From the NCBI GenBank assembly GCA_965262425.1, contig OZ253536.1:1550001-1614000 (forward strand): a stretch of DNA of 64,000 nt, read 5' to 3'. This document shows, piece after piece, positions 33,603 to 42,928 of the stretch. The stretch comes from CAZOZZ01 sp965262425 (GTDB taxonomy: Bacteria; Acidobacteriota; Terriglobia; 20CM-2-55-15). The position numbers and the translations under genes were made by a program. Position 1 is the stretch's first letter. Each line of letters begins with the position of its first letter. The notes under the pieces are model-generated. The model was not told the origin of the DNA and did no database searches. It saw nothing but the letters and a program-made list of their open reading frames with translations.

Positions 33603-35328
33603 CCCGCATATTTCACCAAAAGGACCAGAAAAGGCCGCCCTGTCTGGAATAAAGCGTTTGTCTAGAACGTTTCACAAGCCAAACAAAGGCGGCCCTTATG
33701 ACGACAGAGTGTAACCAAGTCACGTTCGAATTTCACGGACTTCTTCAACGAAAAGTGAAAGCGCGATTCGATGGCGGAAAGATCACGTCCGATGCAGGAG
33801 TGCTGCTGCTGCGAGAGGTTGAGAAACGGACGGTTCTGATCGGTGGCCTGGCCGAGTGTTTCAGTGATCATCGGGACCCGAGGTTGATCGAACACACGGT
33901 GAAGGAGTTGTTGGCGCAACGCGTGTATGGGCTCTGTTTGGGCTATGAAGACCTGAATGATCATGACCAGTTGCGAACCGACCCGATGCTGGCGGTGGCG
34001 GTGGAGAAAGCCGATCCTCTGGGTGAGAACCGGCGGCAGGCCGGAGACCGGGGAAAGGCGCTGGCGGGCAAGTGTACGCTGAACCGGTTCGAGCTGACCG
34101 GAGCAGAAGTGGATGCGCAAGAGCGATACAAGAAGATCGCCATGGACGGAAACAAGATCGACCACTGGATGGTCGATGCGTTTCTGGCAGCCCACGAATC
34201 GGCACCCGATGAGATTGTGCTGGACCTGGACGCCACCGACGACACGATTCATGGCCATCAGGAAGGACGGTTCTATCACGGCTACTACGGCAACTATTGC
34301 TATTTGCCCTTATACATTTTCGCTGGGGAGCATCTGTTGTGTGCCCGGTTGCGGCGCTCCAATATCGACGGCGCGGATGGATCCATCGATGAGTTGGAAA
34401 GAATCGTCGGCCAGATCCGGCGGAGTTGGCCGGACGTGTCGATCATCATCCGGGCGGACTCGGGTTTTTGCCGGGACGAATTACTGAGTTGGTGCGAGGC
34501 CCACCAGGTCGGCTACGTGGTGGGGCTGGCCAAGAACAATCGGCTCAAACGCGAGATCGCCGAACAGATGACGCAGGCCGAAGCCGCCTTTAACGACACA
34601 GGAAAACCGGCACGGGTGTTTAAGGATTTTCGGTACCGCACTCGGAAGAGCTGGAGTTGCGAGCGACGCGTCATCGGCAAGGCCGAGTTTCTGGAGAAAG
34701 GAGCCAATCCTCGATTTGTTGTGACCTCACTGTCGCCCGAACGCCTGGACGTCCGCGCACTCTATGAAGATTTTTACTGTGCGCGGGGCGACATGGAAAA
34801 TCGCATCAAGGAACAGCAGTTGGATTTATTCGCCGACCGGACCAGTGCGGCCACGATGCGCGCTAATCAACTCCGGCTCTATCTCTCCTCGGCCGCCTAC
34901 ATGCTCATGCACGCCTTGCGCCGTCTGGGACTCCGGAACACCGATCTGGCACGCGCTCAGTGCGGAACGATCCGCTTGAAGCTCCTCAAGATCGGAGCTC
35001 AAGTCCGCCTGACCGTTCGTCACATCTGGGTCTCCATGTCGGAAGCCTATCCCTACGTCGACACCTTCGACCTCGTTGTTCGAAATCTACAAGCGCTTCC
35101 TCTGCGTTGCTGACCGACACGGCCCCCACATTCGACTTGCTTCGATCGCCTCGGCCCAGGTCTGCCTCCGTGCGTCCCGTCACGCTATCCTGAGCCCAAT
35201 CATGCGGCAACTCACCCTTTTCGACTCCCACAAGTCACTCACTCCTGCCCCATCCGCACCCTTGCCCTCATGATTCCACTTCCTACTGCCCCATATCACC
35301 TGATTATCCGATTGGTGAGAAATGCGGG
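33603..35328. mobile_element. IS1380-family insertion sequence with CTAG target duplication
   Basis: 1726 bp. Terminal inverted repeats CCCGCATATTTCACCAA (left) and TTGGTGAGAAATGCGGG (right) match at 15 of 17. The flanks are CTAG at 33599-33602 and CTAG at 35329-35332, a 4-bp target duplication expected for IS1380. The left CTAG contains the malQ stop codon, so insertion left malQ intact. One transposase gene occupies most of it. Confidence 0.88.
33698..35113 (+). CDS. IS1380-family transposase
   Basis: 471-aa DDE transposase that moves the surrounding IS. Recognisable by the N-terminal KVKARFDGGKITSDAGVLLL, the first acidic segment VLDLDATDDTIHGHQEG, the second IIIRADSGFCRDELL and the third-region MENRIKEQQLDLFADRTSA with the catalytic Glu. 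Full length with no internal stop, so probably active. The ATG at 33698 lies 95 bp inside the left end. Its only neighbour relationship is insertion between malQ and glgA. Confidence 0.94.
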   Translation: MTTECNQVTFEFHGLLQRKVKARFDGGKITSDAGVLLLREVEKRTVLIGGLAECFSDHRDPRLIEHTVKELLAQRVYGLCLGYEDLNDHDQLRTDPMLAVAVEKADPLGENRRQAGDRGKALAGKCTLNRFELTGAEVDAQERYKKIAMDGNKIDHWMVDAFLAAHESAPDEIVLDLDATDDTIHGHQEGRFYHGYYGNYCYLPLYIFAGEHLLCARLRRSNIDGADGSIDELERIVGQIRRSWPDVSIIIRADSGFCRDELLSWCEAHQVGYVVGLAKNNRLKREIAEQMTQAEAAFNDTGKPARVFKDFRYRTRKSWSCERRVIGKAEFLEKGANPRFVVTSLSPERLDVRALYEDFYCARGDMENRIKEQQLDLFADRTSAATMRANQLRLYLSSAAYMLMHALRRLGLRNTDLARAQCGTIRLKLLKIGAQVRLTVRHIWVSMSEAYPYVDTFDLVVRNLQALPLRC

Positions 35329-35348
35329 CTAGCAGCCCCCGCCAGAGA

Positions 35349-36860
35349 TTACACGCCCGAACCGTCCCTGCTGGTAATTGCAGTCTCAAACACCTTGAGA
35401 TAGCGCCGTGCTGAGGCTGCCCAGCTGAAGTCCTCGTTCATGCCGTTCCTCATGAGCCGCTGCCAATGGGTCTTGTCGCGCCAGAGTGCGATAGCTCGAT
35501 CGATCGCTGCCCGGAATTCGTCCGGATCGTAGCGGGTAAACCGGAATCCCGTGCCGGTACCTGCGTCTGGATCGAAATCCTCAACCGTGTCGGCCAATCC
35601 TCCCGTAGCACGCACAACTGGCGCTGTCCCATAACGGAGAGCATACATCTGGCTGAGTCCACACGGTTCGTACCGAGACGGCATCAGGAAGATGTCGGCG
35701 CCAGCGACGATCCGGTGGGCGAGGTCGTCGTCAAACGTCAACCTGACTGCGGCGTTGTCGGGATGACCCCGGACGATGCTCTCGATGGACTGCTCGGTTG
35801 CGTGGTCTCCGGTCCCGAGCAGGAGGAAATAGAGCGGTTCGGACAGCAGTTTGTCCAGAATTGGGAGGAGGAGGTCGAATCCTTTCTGGACGTCAATGCG
35901 CGAGATCATCGCCAGTACGGGATTCTCATCACGACTGTCACCAAATCCAAATTCACCGAGCAGGCTTCTGCGGTCGTTCTGTTTGCCGGAAAGGTCGTGG
36001 GCACTGTATCTCGAAGCAATCCGGGGGTCGGTCCCGGGGTTCCAGACACGATCATCGATGCCATTGACGATGCCGAATAGGTCCCCGCGCCGAGCGGTGA
36101 TGATCGAATCGAGACCACAGCCGTACTCTTCGGTCTGGATCTCTTCGGCGTACGTGGGGCTGACCACCGTGAGTGCGTCGGCGGCAAGGATTCCGGCCTT
36201 CATCAAGTTGATCTGCCCGAAATGTTCGAGCCGGCCGCCGGGCTGGACTTCCTGCTGGTCCAATCCGACCGTCGGCCATTGATCTGATGGGAACACTCCC
36301 TGATACGCCAGGTTGTGAAGGGTCAGGACAGTCGCCGTCTTCCGGAACGAACCGGCCCGACGGTACAGGGCGTCCAGGTACATCGGAACGAGCGCGGTCT
36401 GGTGCTCATGACAATGGATGATGTCCAGGTCCGGACAGTCGCGGGCCAGAAGCGTCAGCGCGGCGTGCTGGAAGAACACCCACCGCTCGAGTTGATCGTG
36501 ATAATCCTGCCCTGTCGAAGGATCGACATACACGCTTGCCCGGAGGAAATACTCCCCGTCCTCGACGAGAAACACGCGCACACCCGATCCCGGTAGACGC
36601 ACCGCGTGCACCTGGGCGACTCGGGTTCCCTCTCCCCAGGGCACCGACAGGGAAGGGACGGATTCGACAGGGCCAAACCGGTCACGCTCCAGGTTGCCGA
36701 AACGAGGAATCACGACCTCAGCCCGAACCCCCTGCGCGTCGAACTCGAGCGGCAGCGACCCCACGACGTCCGCCAGGCCGCCAACCTTGACGAAAGGAAA
36801 ACATTCGATTGAGATGAGGGCAACGTGGAGCGTTCTGGTCATGGGTGGTTGGCTGTCCAT
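35349..36860 (-). CDS. glgA: Glycogen synthase (ADP-glucose dependent)
   Basis: 503 aa, GT5. The N-terminal ADP-glucose motif KVGGLADVVGSLP (Lys about residue 25) is intact. The GT-B C-terminal domain has ISRIDVQKGFDLLLPIL, MPSRYEPCGLSQMYALRYG and the conserved Glu/Cys region. Elongates glycogen using the GlgC product. The start is placed at 36860 (MDSQPPMTRT) with GGGATCGAC before it; 36842 (MTRTLHVALIS) is an alternative. Divergent from glgP; convergent with malQ across the IS1380 element. Confidence 0.94.
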   Translation of the reverse strand: MDSQPPMTRTLHVALISIECFPFVKVGGLADVVGSLPLEFDAQGVRAEVVIPRFGNLERDRFGPVESVPSLSVPWGEGTRVAQVHAVRLPGSGVRVFLVEDGEYFLRASVYVDPSTGQDYHDQLERWVFFQHAALTLLARDCPDLDIIHCHEHQTALVPMYLDALYRRAGSFRKTATVLTLHNLAYQGVFPSDQWPTVGLDQQEVQPGGRLEHFGQINLMKAGILAADALTVVSPTYAEEIQTEEYGCGLDSIITARRGDLFGIVNGIDDRVWNPGTDPRIASRYSAHDLSGKQNDRRSLLGEFGFGDSRDENPVLAMISRIDVQKGFDLLLPILDKLLSEPLYFLLLGTGDHATEQSIESIVRGHPDNAAVRLTFDDDLAHRIVAGADIFLMPSRYEPCGLSQMYALRYGTAPVVRATGGLADTVEDFDPDAGTGTGFRFTRYDPDEFRAAIDRAIALWRDKTHWQRLMRNGMNEDFSWAASARRYLKVFETAITSRDGSGV

Positions 36861-37001
36861 TGTCGATCCCGCTCGAATCCATGGCTGGAGTCGATTTGAA
36901 ATCGAACTCGTAAAATGGAACACTGACGATCGACTAGCATCGACTATTGGATCATTTGTGATTCTATTTTGAAAGTCGAGAAAGGAACTTGGTACAAATC
37001 C

Positions 37002-39224
37002 ATGAGCGACGGCCGTGCGGAGTCCGATTCACGTCTGGATCCATCGTTGGAGCACATCGTAGAAACTCGAGCCCAGGAACATCTCGTCACGCCCACGGGT
37101 CAAAAGCTCTGGTCGCTGGCTCGTAATCTCTGGTGGAGCTGGGACGACGGTGCGACCAGCCTGTTCCGGGACCTCGATCCAGAACGATGGCGCGAAGTCG
37201 GACAGAATCCGATCAAGCTCTTGTCTCGAATTCCCTCGAGGGGGCTGGAGAGCCGGGCGAGCGAGTTGGCCCTCCACAGCCGGATCAACGACACCTACAG
37301 CCGTTTCCAGGAGTACCTCAAAGAGACGGAGACCTGGGGGACGACCCACGCCGGTGTGCTGGGGCGCCAGCCTGTGGCGTACTTTGCCTCGGAATTCGGA
37401 CTTCACGAGTCGATCCCGATCTATTCAGGCGGCTTGGGTGTTCTGGCCGGAGACCACATCAAGAGCGCGTCGGATCTCGACGTCCCCCTGATCGGGATCG
37501 GGCTGTTCTATAGCCATGGATACTTCCGGCAGCGACTCGACACCTCGGGATTGCAGCAGGAGGAATACATCAGGCTCGAACCATCCCAATTACCCCTGGA
37601 ACCCGTCCTGGACCGGAACCTGGAGCGGCTGATCGTCTCGATCGACACCCGAACCGGCGTCATCCATGCGAAGGTCTGGCGACTCGCGGTCGGCCGTCGC
37701 CTTCTCCTGCTCCTGGATTCCGATGTTGAAGGCAACGCCCCCGAGGACCGGGAGCTGACCGCCCGCCTCTACGGTGGCGACCGCCGGGTCCGAATCCGGC
37801 AAGAACTCCTGCTGGGCGTCGGCGGGGTTCGGGCATTGAGTGCGATGGGAATCTCGACGGGCGCATACCATCTGAACGAAGGTCACAGTGCGTTTGCTGT
37901 TTTCGATGCGATTCGTGAACGCATGATCGAGGACGGCCACGATCTGGCCGGCGCGATACGGCGAGTGAGCCGGACCGTCGTTTTCACCACCCACACGTCG
38001 GTACCCGCGGGACATGATCGGTTCAGCCCGGAGCTGGTGGATGAACACCTTGGGCCCATGCGCGATGCGCTCGGTCTTTCTCGGAGAGACTTCCTGGCGT
38101 TCGGGCGTGTCGATCCGAGTGACGACCATGAGGAATTCTGTATGACCGTACTCGCCCTGAAGCTGTCCCGCAGGGCCAACGCTGTCTCGTCCCTGCACGG
38201 CGAAGTTTCACGAGCGATGTGGACTCCGTTGTGGCCCGGCCGGTCCGAGGATGAGATTCCAATCGGGCATATCACCAACGGCGTTCACGGGCCGTCCTGG
38301 TTGGCGCCACAGATGGTCCGGCTTTACGGACGACACCTGGACGGGGAACAGAATTGGATGCAGCAGCGTGGCGAAGCGAAGACCTGGAGAAATATCGAGA
38401 ACATCGACGACGGGGAACTGTGGGAAACGCACCTCGCTCTGAAGTCCCGGCTTCTCGAGTTCGCCCGCCAGCGCTCGATGCGGCAGGCAGAGCGGAGGGG
38501 CGCATCGACCGGAGAATTAGAGCGGCTGTCCCGGGTTTTGAGCCCGGATGCATTGACCATCGGCTTCGCGCGTCGATTCGCGACGTACAAGAGGGCCGAA
38601 CTCATTCTGCGCCACATGGATCGGTTCGTCGAACTCGTGAACGATTCCCGGCGCCCGGTCCAATTCATTTTCGCGGGAAAGGCCCATCCATTGGACGAGC
38701 CTGGCAAGAGAGTTCTTCAGCGAATCGCCGAACTGACCCGTGATTCCAGACTGGCCGACCGCATCGTCTTCATCGAGGACTACGACATCAACGTCGGGCG
38801 GTTCCTGGTTCAGGGAGTCGATGTCTGGCTCAACACACCGCGCAGGCCGCTGGAAGCTTCAGGAACGAGCGGTCAGAAAGTAGTCTTGAATGGTGGCCTG
38901 AACCTGTCCGTGCTCGATGGCTGGTGGGTGGAGGCCTATGACGGTTCCAACGGATTCGCTATCGGGCCCGACCGCGCACACGTCGATCCGGAACTGCACG
39001 ACAGGCGCGACAGTGAAGACCTGTATCGGGTTTTGAACGAGGAAGTCATCCCGTTGTATTACCAGCGCAACGCCGACGGTTTGCCTCTGGGATGGATCCA
39101 GCGCATGAAGCGATCGATTCGTACCCTGGGATGGCGCTTTAACGCCAACCGGATGGTCATGGATTACACGACATACTGTTATGTGCCAGCCGCCGGTGGG
39201 AGATCGAGCAACATGTCGCGGTGA
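37002..39224 (+). CDS. glgP: Alpha-glucan (glycogen) phosphorylase
   Basis: 740 aa, GT35, of the shorter alpha-glucan phosphorylase subfamily (TIGR02094-like). N-terminal NLWWSWDDGATSLFRDLDP, AYFASEFGLHESIPIYSGGL, GAYHLNEGHSAF, and the PLP-lysine segment near the C-terminus (EASGTSGQKVVLNGGLNLSV, with Gln where Met is usual). Releases glucose-1-phosphate from glycogen. An upstream TTG frame to 36969 exists, but the ATG at 37002 fits the family N-terminus. Divergent from glgA with about 140 bp between them. Confidence 0.94.
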   Translation: MSDGRAESDSRLDPSLEHIVETRAQEHLVTPTGQKLWSLARNLWWSWDDGATSLFRDLDPERWREVGQNPIKLLSRIPSRGLESRASELALHSRINDTYSRFQEYLKETETWGTTHAGVLGRQPVAYFASEFGLHESIPIYSGGLGVLAGDHIKSASDLDVPLIGIGLFYSHGYFRQRLDTSGLQQEEYIRLEPSQLPLEPVLDRNLERLIVSIDTRTGVIHAKVWRLAVGRRLLLLLDSDVEGNAPEDRELTARLYGGDRRVRIRQELLLGVGGVRALSAMGISTGAYHLNEGHSAFAVFDAIRERMIEDGHDLAGAIRRVSRTVVFTTHTSVPAGHDRFSPELVDEHLGPMRDALGLSRRDFLAFGRVDPSDDHEEFCMTVLALKLSRRANAVSSLHGEVSRAMWTPLWPGRSEDEIPIGHITNGVHGPSWLAPQMVRLYGRHLDGEQNWMQQRGEAKTWRNIENIDDGELWETHLALKSRLLEFARQRSMRQAERRGASTGELERLSRVLSPDALTIGFARRFATYKRAELILRHMDRFVELVNDSRRPVQFIFAGKAHPLDEPGKRVLQRIAELTRDSRLADRIVFIEDYDINVGRFLVQGVDVWLNTPRRPLEASGTSGQKVVLNGGLNLSVLDGWWVEAYDGSNGFAIGPDRAHVDPELHDRRDSEDLYRVLNEEVIPLYYQRNADGLPLGWIQRMKRSIRTLGWRFNANRMVMDYTTYCYVPAAGGRSSNMSR

Positions 39225-39276
39225 CGGGTGACGAATTCGCCCGAAGGTGGCCAGGGGCAAGTTAGCAGCGGGGAAC

Positions 39277-39440
39277 TAGGAGCCTGCGCGACAGAAGGGA
39301 TCGTAGCGAGAAAGCGGGGAATCGAGGTCAGATTTTCTCGATTTTGAGGCGAATAGTGGTTCTATATAACGAAAAATCGGGGAAATATGGACCGATTCTA
39401 CCGCTTTCGCAGTAGATCTCTTCTGTCGCGCAGGCTCCTA
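39277..39440. repeat. Family-1 repeat, copy 6 (covarying arms)
   Basis: 164 bp with CTAG on both flanks. The left arm has GCGCGACAGAAG and the right arm CTTCTGTCGCGC: both differ from the other copies at the paired position (G to A and C to T), keeping the stem perfect. It lies at the convergent glgP/pckA junction; the roughly 100 bp between it and pckA hold nothing else I recognise. Confidence 0.92.
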
Positions 39441-39544
39441 GCCCACTGAGAAGTGAGGCGGGCCCGACGGCGGGGAAGTAATCCCCCGTTTGCTGTTCTC
39501 GAGCGTCTGGGAATCGATTTGGGTTCGCAGCCGATTCTCGTGGT

Positions 39545-41128
39545 TTATACCCTTGGCCCGGCCGACCTTACCGCTTCGCCCACGCCCTGCGCATAGCTGG
39601 CAAAGTTGTCTCGGAAAAGAGTAGCGAGCTTTTTCGCAGTCCTGTCGAAATCGGCGGGATCGGTCCAGGTCTTACGGGGAATCAGGACGTCGTCGGGAAC
39701 GCCCGGGCAGGCGGTGACAACGGAGAACCCGAAAACCGGATCCTCTTCAACCCTCGAGTCGGTTAACGCTCCCGAATGGATGGCATCGATGATCGCCCGG
39801 GTGAACGCAAGCTTCATCCGCGATCCGGTGCCGTAGGCGCCGCCACTCCAGCCCGTATTGACGAGCCACACGGTGGCCTGATGCGTGCGGAGTTTCTCTG
39901 CGAGCAGTTCGGCATATTTCCCGGGATGCCATACCAGGAAGGGACCCGCAAAGCACGGTGAGAACGTAGCCTGCGGTTCGGTTACCCCCACTTCCGTTCC
40001 CGCAACCTTCGCGGTATAGCCGCTGATGAAGTGGTACATCGCCTGTTCCGGAGTCAGGCGACCGACGGGCGGCAGAACGCCGAATGCGTCGCACGTCAGG
40101 AAGATGACATCCGAGGGGTGGCCCGCGACGCATGGGATCCGGGCATTCTGAATGAACTCGATCGGATAGGCGCCGCGTGTGTTCTCAGTAATCGAGACGT
40201 CACCGAAATTGACAGCGTGGTCGGTTTCGTCGTACGTGACGTTCTCCAGCACGGCCCCAAAACGGAGAGCACTGAAGATGTCCGGCTCGAGCTCCGGGGT
40301 CAGGTAGATGGCCTTTGCGTAGCAGCCGCCCTCGATGTTGAAGATGCCGCTGTCGGTCCAGCAGTGCTCGTCGTCGCCAATCAGGTTTCGTTTGGGGTCC
40401 GCCGACAGCGTGGTCTTTCCCGTTCCGGACAGACCAAACAACACGGATGAACGTCCGGTCTCCTTGTCCGCGGTTGCAGAACAATGCATCGAAAGCACGC
40501 CGCGCTTGGGCATGAAGTAATTCATCAGGGTCAGAACCCCCTTCTTCATTTCTCCCGCGTACTCGGTGCCGAGGATCACCATCTCGCGGCTTTCGAGATT
40601 GACGTCGACGCTGGTTTTCGACGTCATACCGGTCGTGTGCCGGTTTGCCGGGAATCGACCGGCGTTGAAGATGATGGCGTCCGGTTCGCGGAAGTCCTGG
40701 AGTTCTTCGCGTGTGGGACGAATCAGCATCGTGTACATGAACAGCGCGTGATACGGTCGCGTGCATATGATCCGAACTTTCATTCGGTAATCCAGGTCCC
40801 ACCCGGCAAACGCGTCCACCACGTAGAGCAAGCTTCGGGTGTTCAGATAGTCGGTGGCCCGTTCCCGATTCACGCCAAATGTAGCTTCCGGTATCTCAAT
40901 GTTCACGGGTCCCCACCAGACGTCGTTCTCGGAGTCCGGATGTCGGACGACATGTTTGTCCCTGGGCGACCGGCCCGTCTTTACCCCGGAGTAGGCAATC
41001 AGTGCACCGGAACTGGCGATCACGGAGTCCTTTTCCATCCGAAGAGCGTCTTGATAGAGGATCGGCGGCGTCTGATTGCGCCGAACGTCGGTCACGGTGA
41101 TGCCGTATTGACTCAGATCTAGTGCCAT
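39545..41128 (-). CDS. pckA: Phosphoenolpyruvate carboxykinase (ATP)
   Basis: 527 aa, ATP type. Key segments: SGVKTGRSPRDKHVV near the N-terminus, KKGVLTLMNYFMPKRGVLSM in the middle, the kinase-1a P-loop LFGLSGTGKTTLSADP and the kinase-2 metal segment LIGDDEHCW, then TRGAYPIEFI. Converts oxaloacetate to PEP for gluconeogenesis, a logical source of hexose phosphate for the neighbouring glycogen genes. The start has AGGAGAAGAACA before the ATG. Confidence 0.96.
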   Translation of the reverse strand: MALDLSQYGITVTDVRRNQTPPILYQDALRMEKDSVIASSGALIAYSGVKTGRSPRDKHVVRHPDSENDVWWGPVNIEIPEATFGVNRERATDYLNTRSLLYVVDAFAGWDLDYRMKVRIICTRPYHALFMYTMLIRPTREELQDFREPDAIIFNAGRFPANRHTTGMTSKTSVDVNLESREMVILGTEYAGEMKKGVLTLMNYFMPKRGVLSMHCSATADKETGRSSVLFGLSGTGKTTLSADPKRNLIGDDEHCWTDSGIFNIEGGCYAKAIYLTPELEPDIFSALRFGAVLENVTYDETDHAVNFGDVSITENTRGAYPIEFIQNARIPCVAGHPSDVIFLTCDAFGVLPPVGRLTPEQAMYHFISGYTAKVAGTEVGVTEPQATFSPCFAGPFLVWHPGKYAELLAEKLRTHQATVWLVNTGWSGGAYGTGSRMKLAFTRAIIDAIHSGALTDSRVEEDPVFGFSVVTACPGVPDDVLIPRKTWTDPADFDRTAKKLATLFRDNFASYAQGVGEAVRSAGPRV

Positions 41129-41694
41129 TGTTCTTCTCCTGGTTTCCGACCGCGCGGTTCAGACTGAACCGGTCCCAACCACGGACAACTACAGTCCCGG
41201 AAGTCGTGCGCCGCGGACCGGCCGACCGTGCTTCTCGGTCGCCCTGTTTTGGGAAAAACTGGTCAATTGCTACGGCAGCGAACTAGATACTACGGCAGCA
41301 AACGGTTGGGGTCAACGAACTCACGGTCGACCGAGGAATGACGTGAGTTGATCCTCGAACCAGATCACTGGCGAGCACCACTATATCCACTTCTACGGTT
41401 AGGCGGTTTTACGACCGGGTGGCTCCGCTGCTGGTCAAACGAGCGTTCCTAAACACAAGGAGACTTATGGCGGGTAATCCTGTCATTCGTTGCTTCGGGG
41501 CACTCTTACGGGCAGGCATTTCGGCCTGGTGCTCAATGTCCGACAAGATGATTTGTCAGGACTTGACCTTAGAGAGCGGAAAGCTCAACTAGTCCACCGG
41601 CCCCGCGATTCGAGCAGCTCTTAGTGCCAATTCAAGATGACGTTGATTTGTCGGAAGGGCGGTCGCTATGCGAATCGCCCGTTCTCGATTGCAC
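41129..41694. other. Long intergenic region upstream of pckA
   Basis: About 565 bp. Contains a short direct repeat CTACGGCAGC(G/A)AAC at about 41270-41302 and one small ORF with a good ribosome-binding site (listed separately). Otherwise nothing recognisable. It should include the pckA promoter. Confidence 0.4.
41467..41592 (+). CDS. Candidate 41-aa small ORF with strong ribosome-binding site
   Basis: MAGNPVIRCFGALLRAGISA at its start, 41 aa in total, preceded by AAGGAG 5 nt before the ATG. Mildly hydrophobic centre, three Cys. No paralogue in the window and no family recognised, so the only support is the ribosome-binding site. It may be chance. Confidence 0.22.
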   Translation: MAGNPVIRCFGALLRAGISAWCSMSDKMICQDLTLESGKLN

Positions 41695-42219
41695 CTACCC
41701 GACCCCGGTGATCACTGTGAAGGTGATCATCTCGCAGAGACCCTCAACCGCCTCGTGCAGGTCGTTGCCAGCCTGAATCGTGAGCGTGTGCTCGCCGGGT
41801 TCCAACTGCATGTCGATCGTGTTCGAACCGTCTCCGAAATGAATCCACTCCGGGTTGTCCCGGGGAATCATTGTTCCCGGCATCAGACACTCGCCACCCA
41901 TGCCCACATGGTGATGCGCGATGCCCTCTCTGGCTGTTTCCACTGTACCCTCAGGCACGGGCGCAATCTCATAATTCATCGCGTCGAATTCGAGATGGAC
42001 GGGAGTATTCACTTCAGCGCCATCATCTGGAGAGACCCAGACGAGACGAGGTGTCATGTCCTCGGTTGGAGTCTCGGCTATTGGCCCCACAGGTTCTTCG
42101 GACACATCGGCAGCTCCACACGCCACCAATACAAATGTCATCAGCGCGAGCGCGACCCACTGCACACCTCGTGTAATGGTCATCCTTTTTACAATTCTGT
42201 TGAGATCCTGGCTCGCCAT
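41695..42219 (-). CDS. DUF4399-like lipoprotein
   Basis: 174 aa with a signal peptide ending in a lipobox-like LVAC (about residue 34), so probably an outer-membrane or periplasmic lipoprotein. The mature part matches the DUF4399 layout: VSPDDGAEVNTPVHLEFDAMNY, then GIAHHHVG (His cluster possibly binding metal), then HFGDGSNTIDMQLEPGEHTL. Function unknown. GAGGAG is about 10 nt before the 42219 ATG; 42183 is an alternative start. Confidence 0.75.
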   Translation of the reverse strand: MASQDLNRIVKRMTITRGVQWVALALMTFVLVACGAADVSEEPVGPIAETPTEDMTPRLVWVSPDDGAEVNTPVHLEFDAMNYEIAPVPEGTVETAREGIAHHHVGMGGECLMPGTMIPRDNPEWIHFGDGSNTIDMQLEPGEHTLTIQAGNDLHEAVEGLCEMITFTVITGVG

Positions 42220-42928
42220 TATGAACTCACTCCTCTGCTAAGTTGTATACACCGCCGTTGACCATGGACAACTTTGCTTCACGTTCAATACGGGCTGATC
42301 GATCAGCGTCCTAAGGCGAACTGCGTTGTTAGTCTCTTGATTGCGGTTTCGCGACCCAAGTCCGGGCTTCACCTTCCACACTTCTTCCAATGTCATCTTT
42401 GCCTAAGAGCGTTGAGATCTCTTAATGGCCGAGTTTGGTGCCGGATTCCATCGTTTTAGTGTGTGTCGCCGAAATAATCGCAAACAACCCGGTAAAGAAT
42501 ACTAAGGGAGGGAGTTAGGCGCCATCAAATTCTCAGGTCCTGAGAAACGAGCTTATAGGACACTGAGATTCAGGCCCTTAACTCCCCATAAACGCCGCAG
42601 TGTTTACCAACGTGAACTTCACATGTCCGTATCTGGACTCCTCTGTCAAGTAGGCGCAACTCTCCTGTTCGATCTTCGACGATGACATTCAGCATGGCTG
42701 ATGGGACGCTTCGAGGTGAATGGCAGGTCGACTGCATCCGTATCTCCGGCCTCTTAAGTGGAACGCTTTGGTTCCGGGCCATGATGGAATTCGCGCGCGG
42801 GGTGCCAACCGGATGGACGGCCTCAAGAGGGCCAGGACATGTGTCGACATTTCCCCGCGCCGGTCTGACCGGTACGCCATCAACTCCAACGTCGTCGCAG
42901 CTAGCTGAATAGACTTCTCGACTCTGGG
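42220..42928. other. Gene-poor region on the 3' side of the IS110 transposase
   Basis: About 700 bp with no supported gene; small ORFs near 42680-42910 lack features. Part of it may be the non-coding end of the IS110 element, where IS1111-type members place their guide RNA. Element boundaries could not be fixed by eye. Confidence 0.4.

Noticed and set aside
33603..35328. This IS1380 as the mobiliser of family-1 repeats
   Set aside because: Although both use CTAG sites, their terminal repeats differ completely (CCCGCATATTT versus GAGCCTGCGCGG), so this copy is not the source.
42682..42912. 76-aa plus-strand ORF next to IS110
   Set aside because: No ribosome-binding site, paralogue or recognisable motif; probably non-coding flank.
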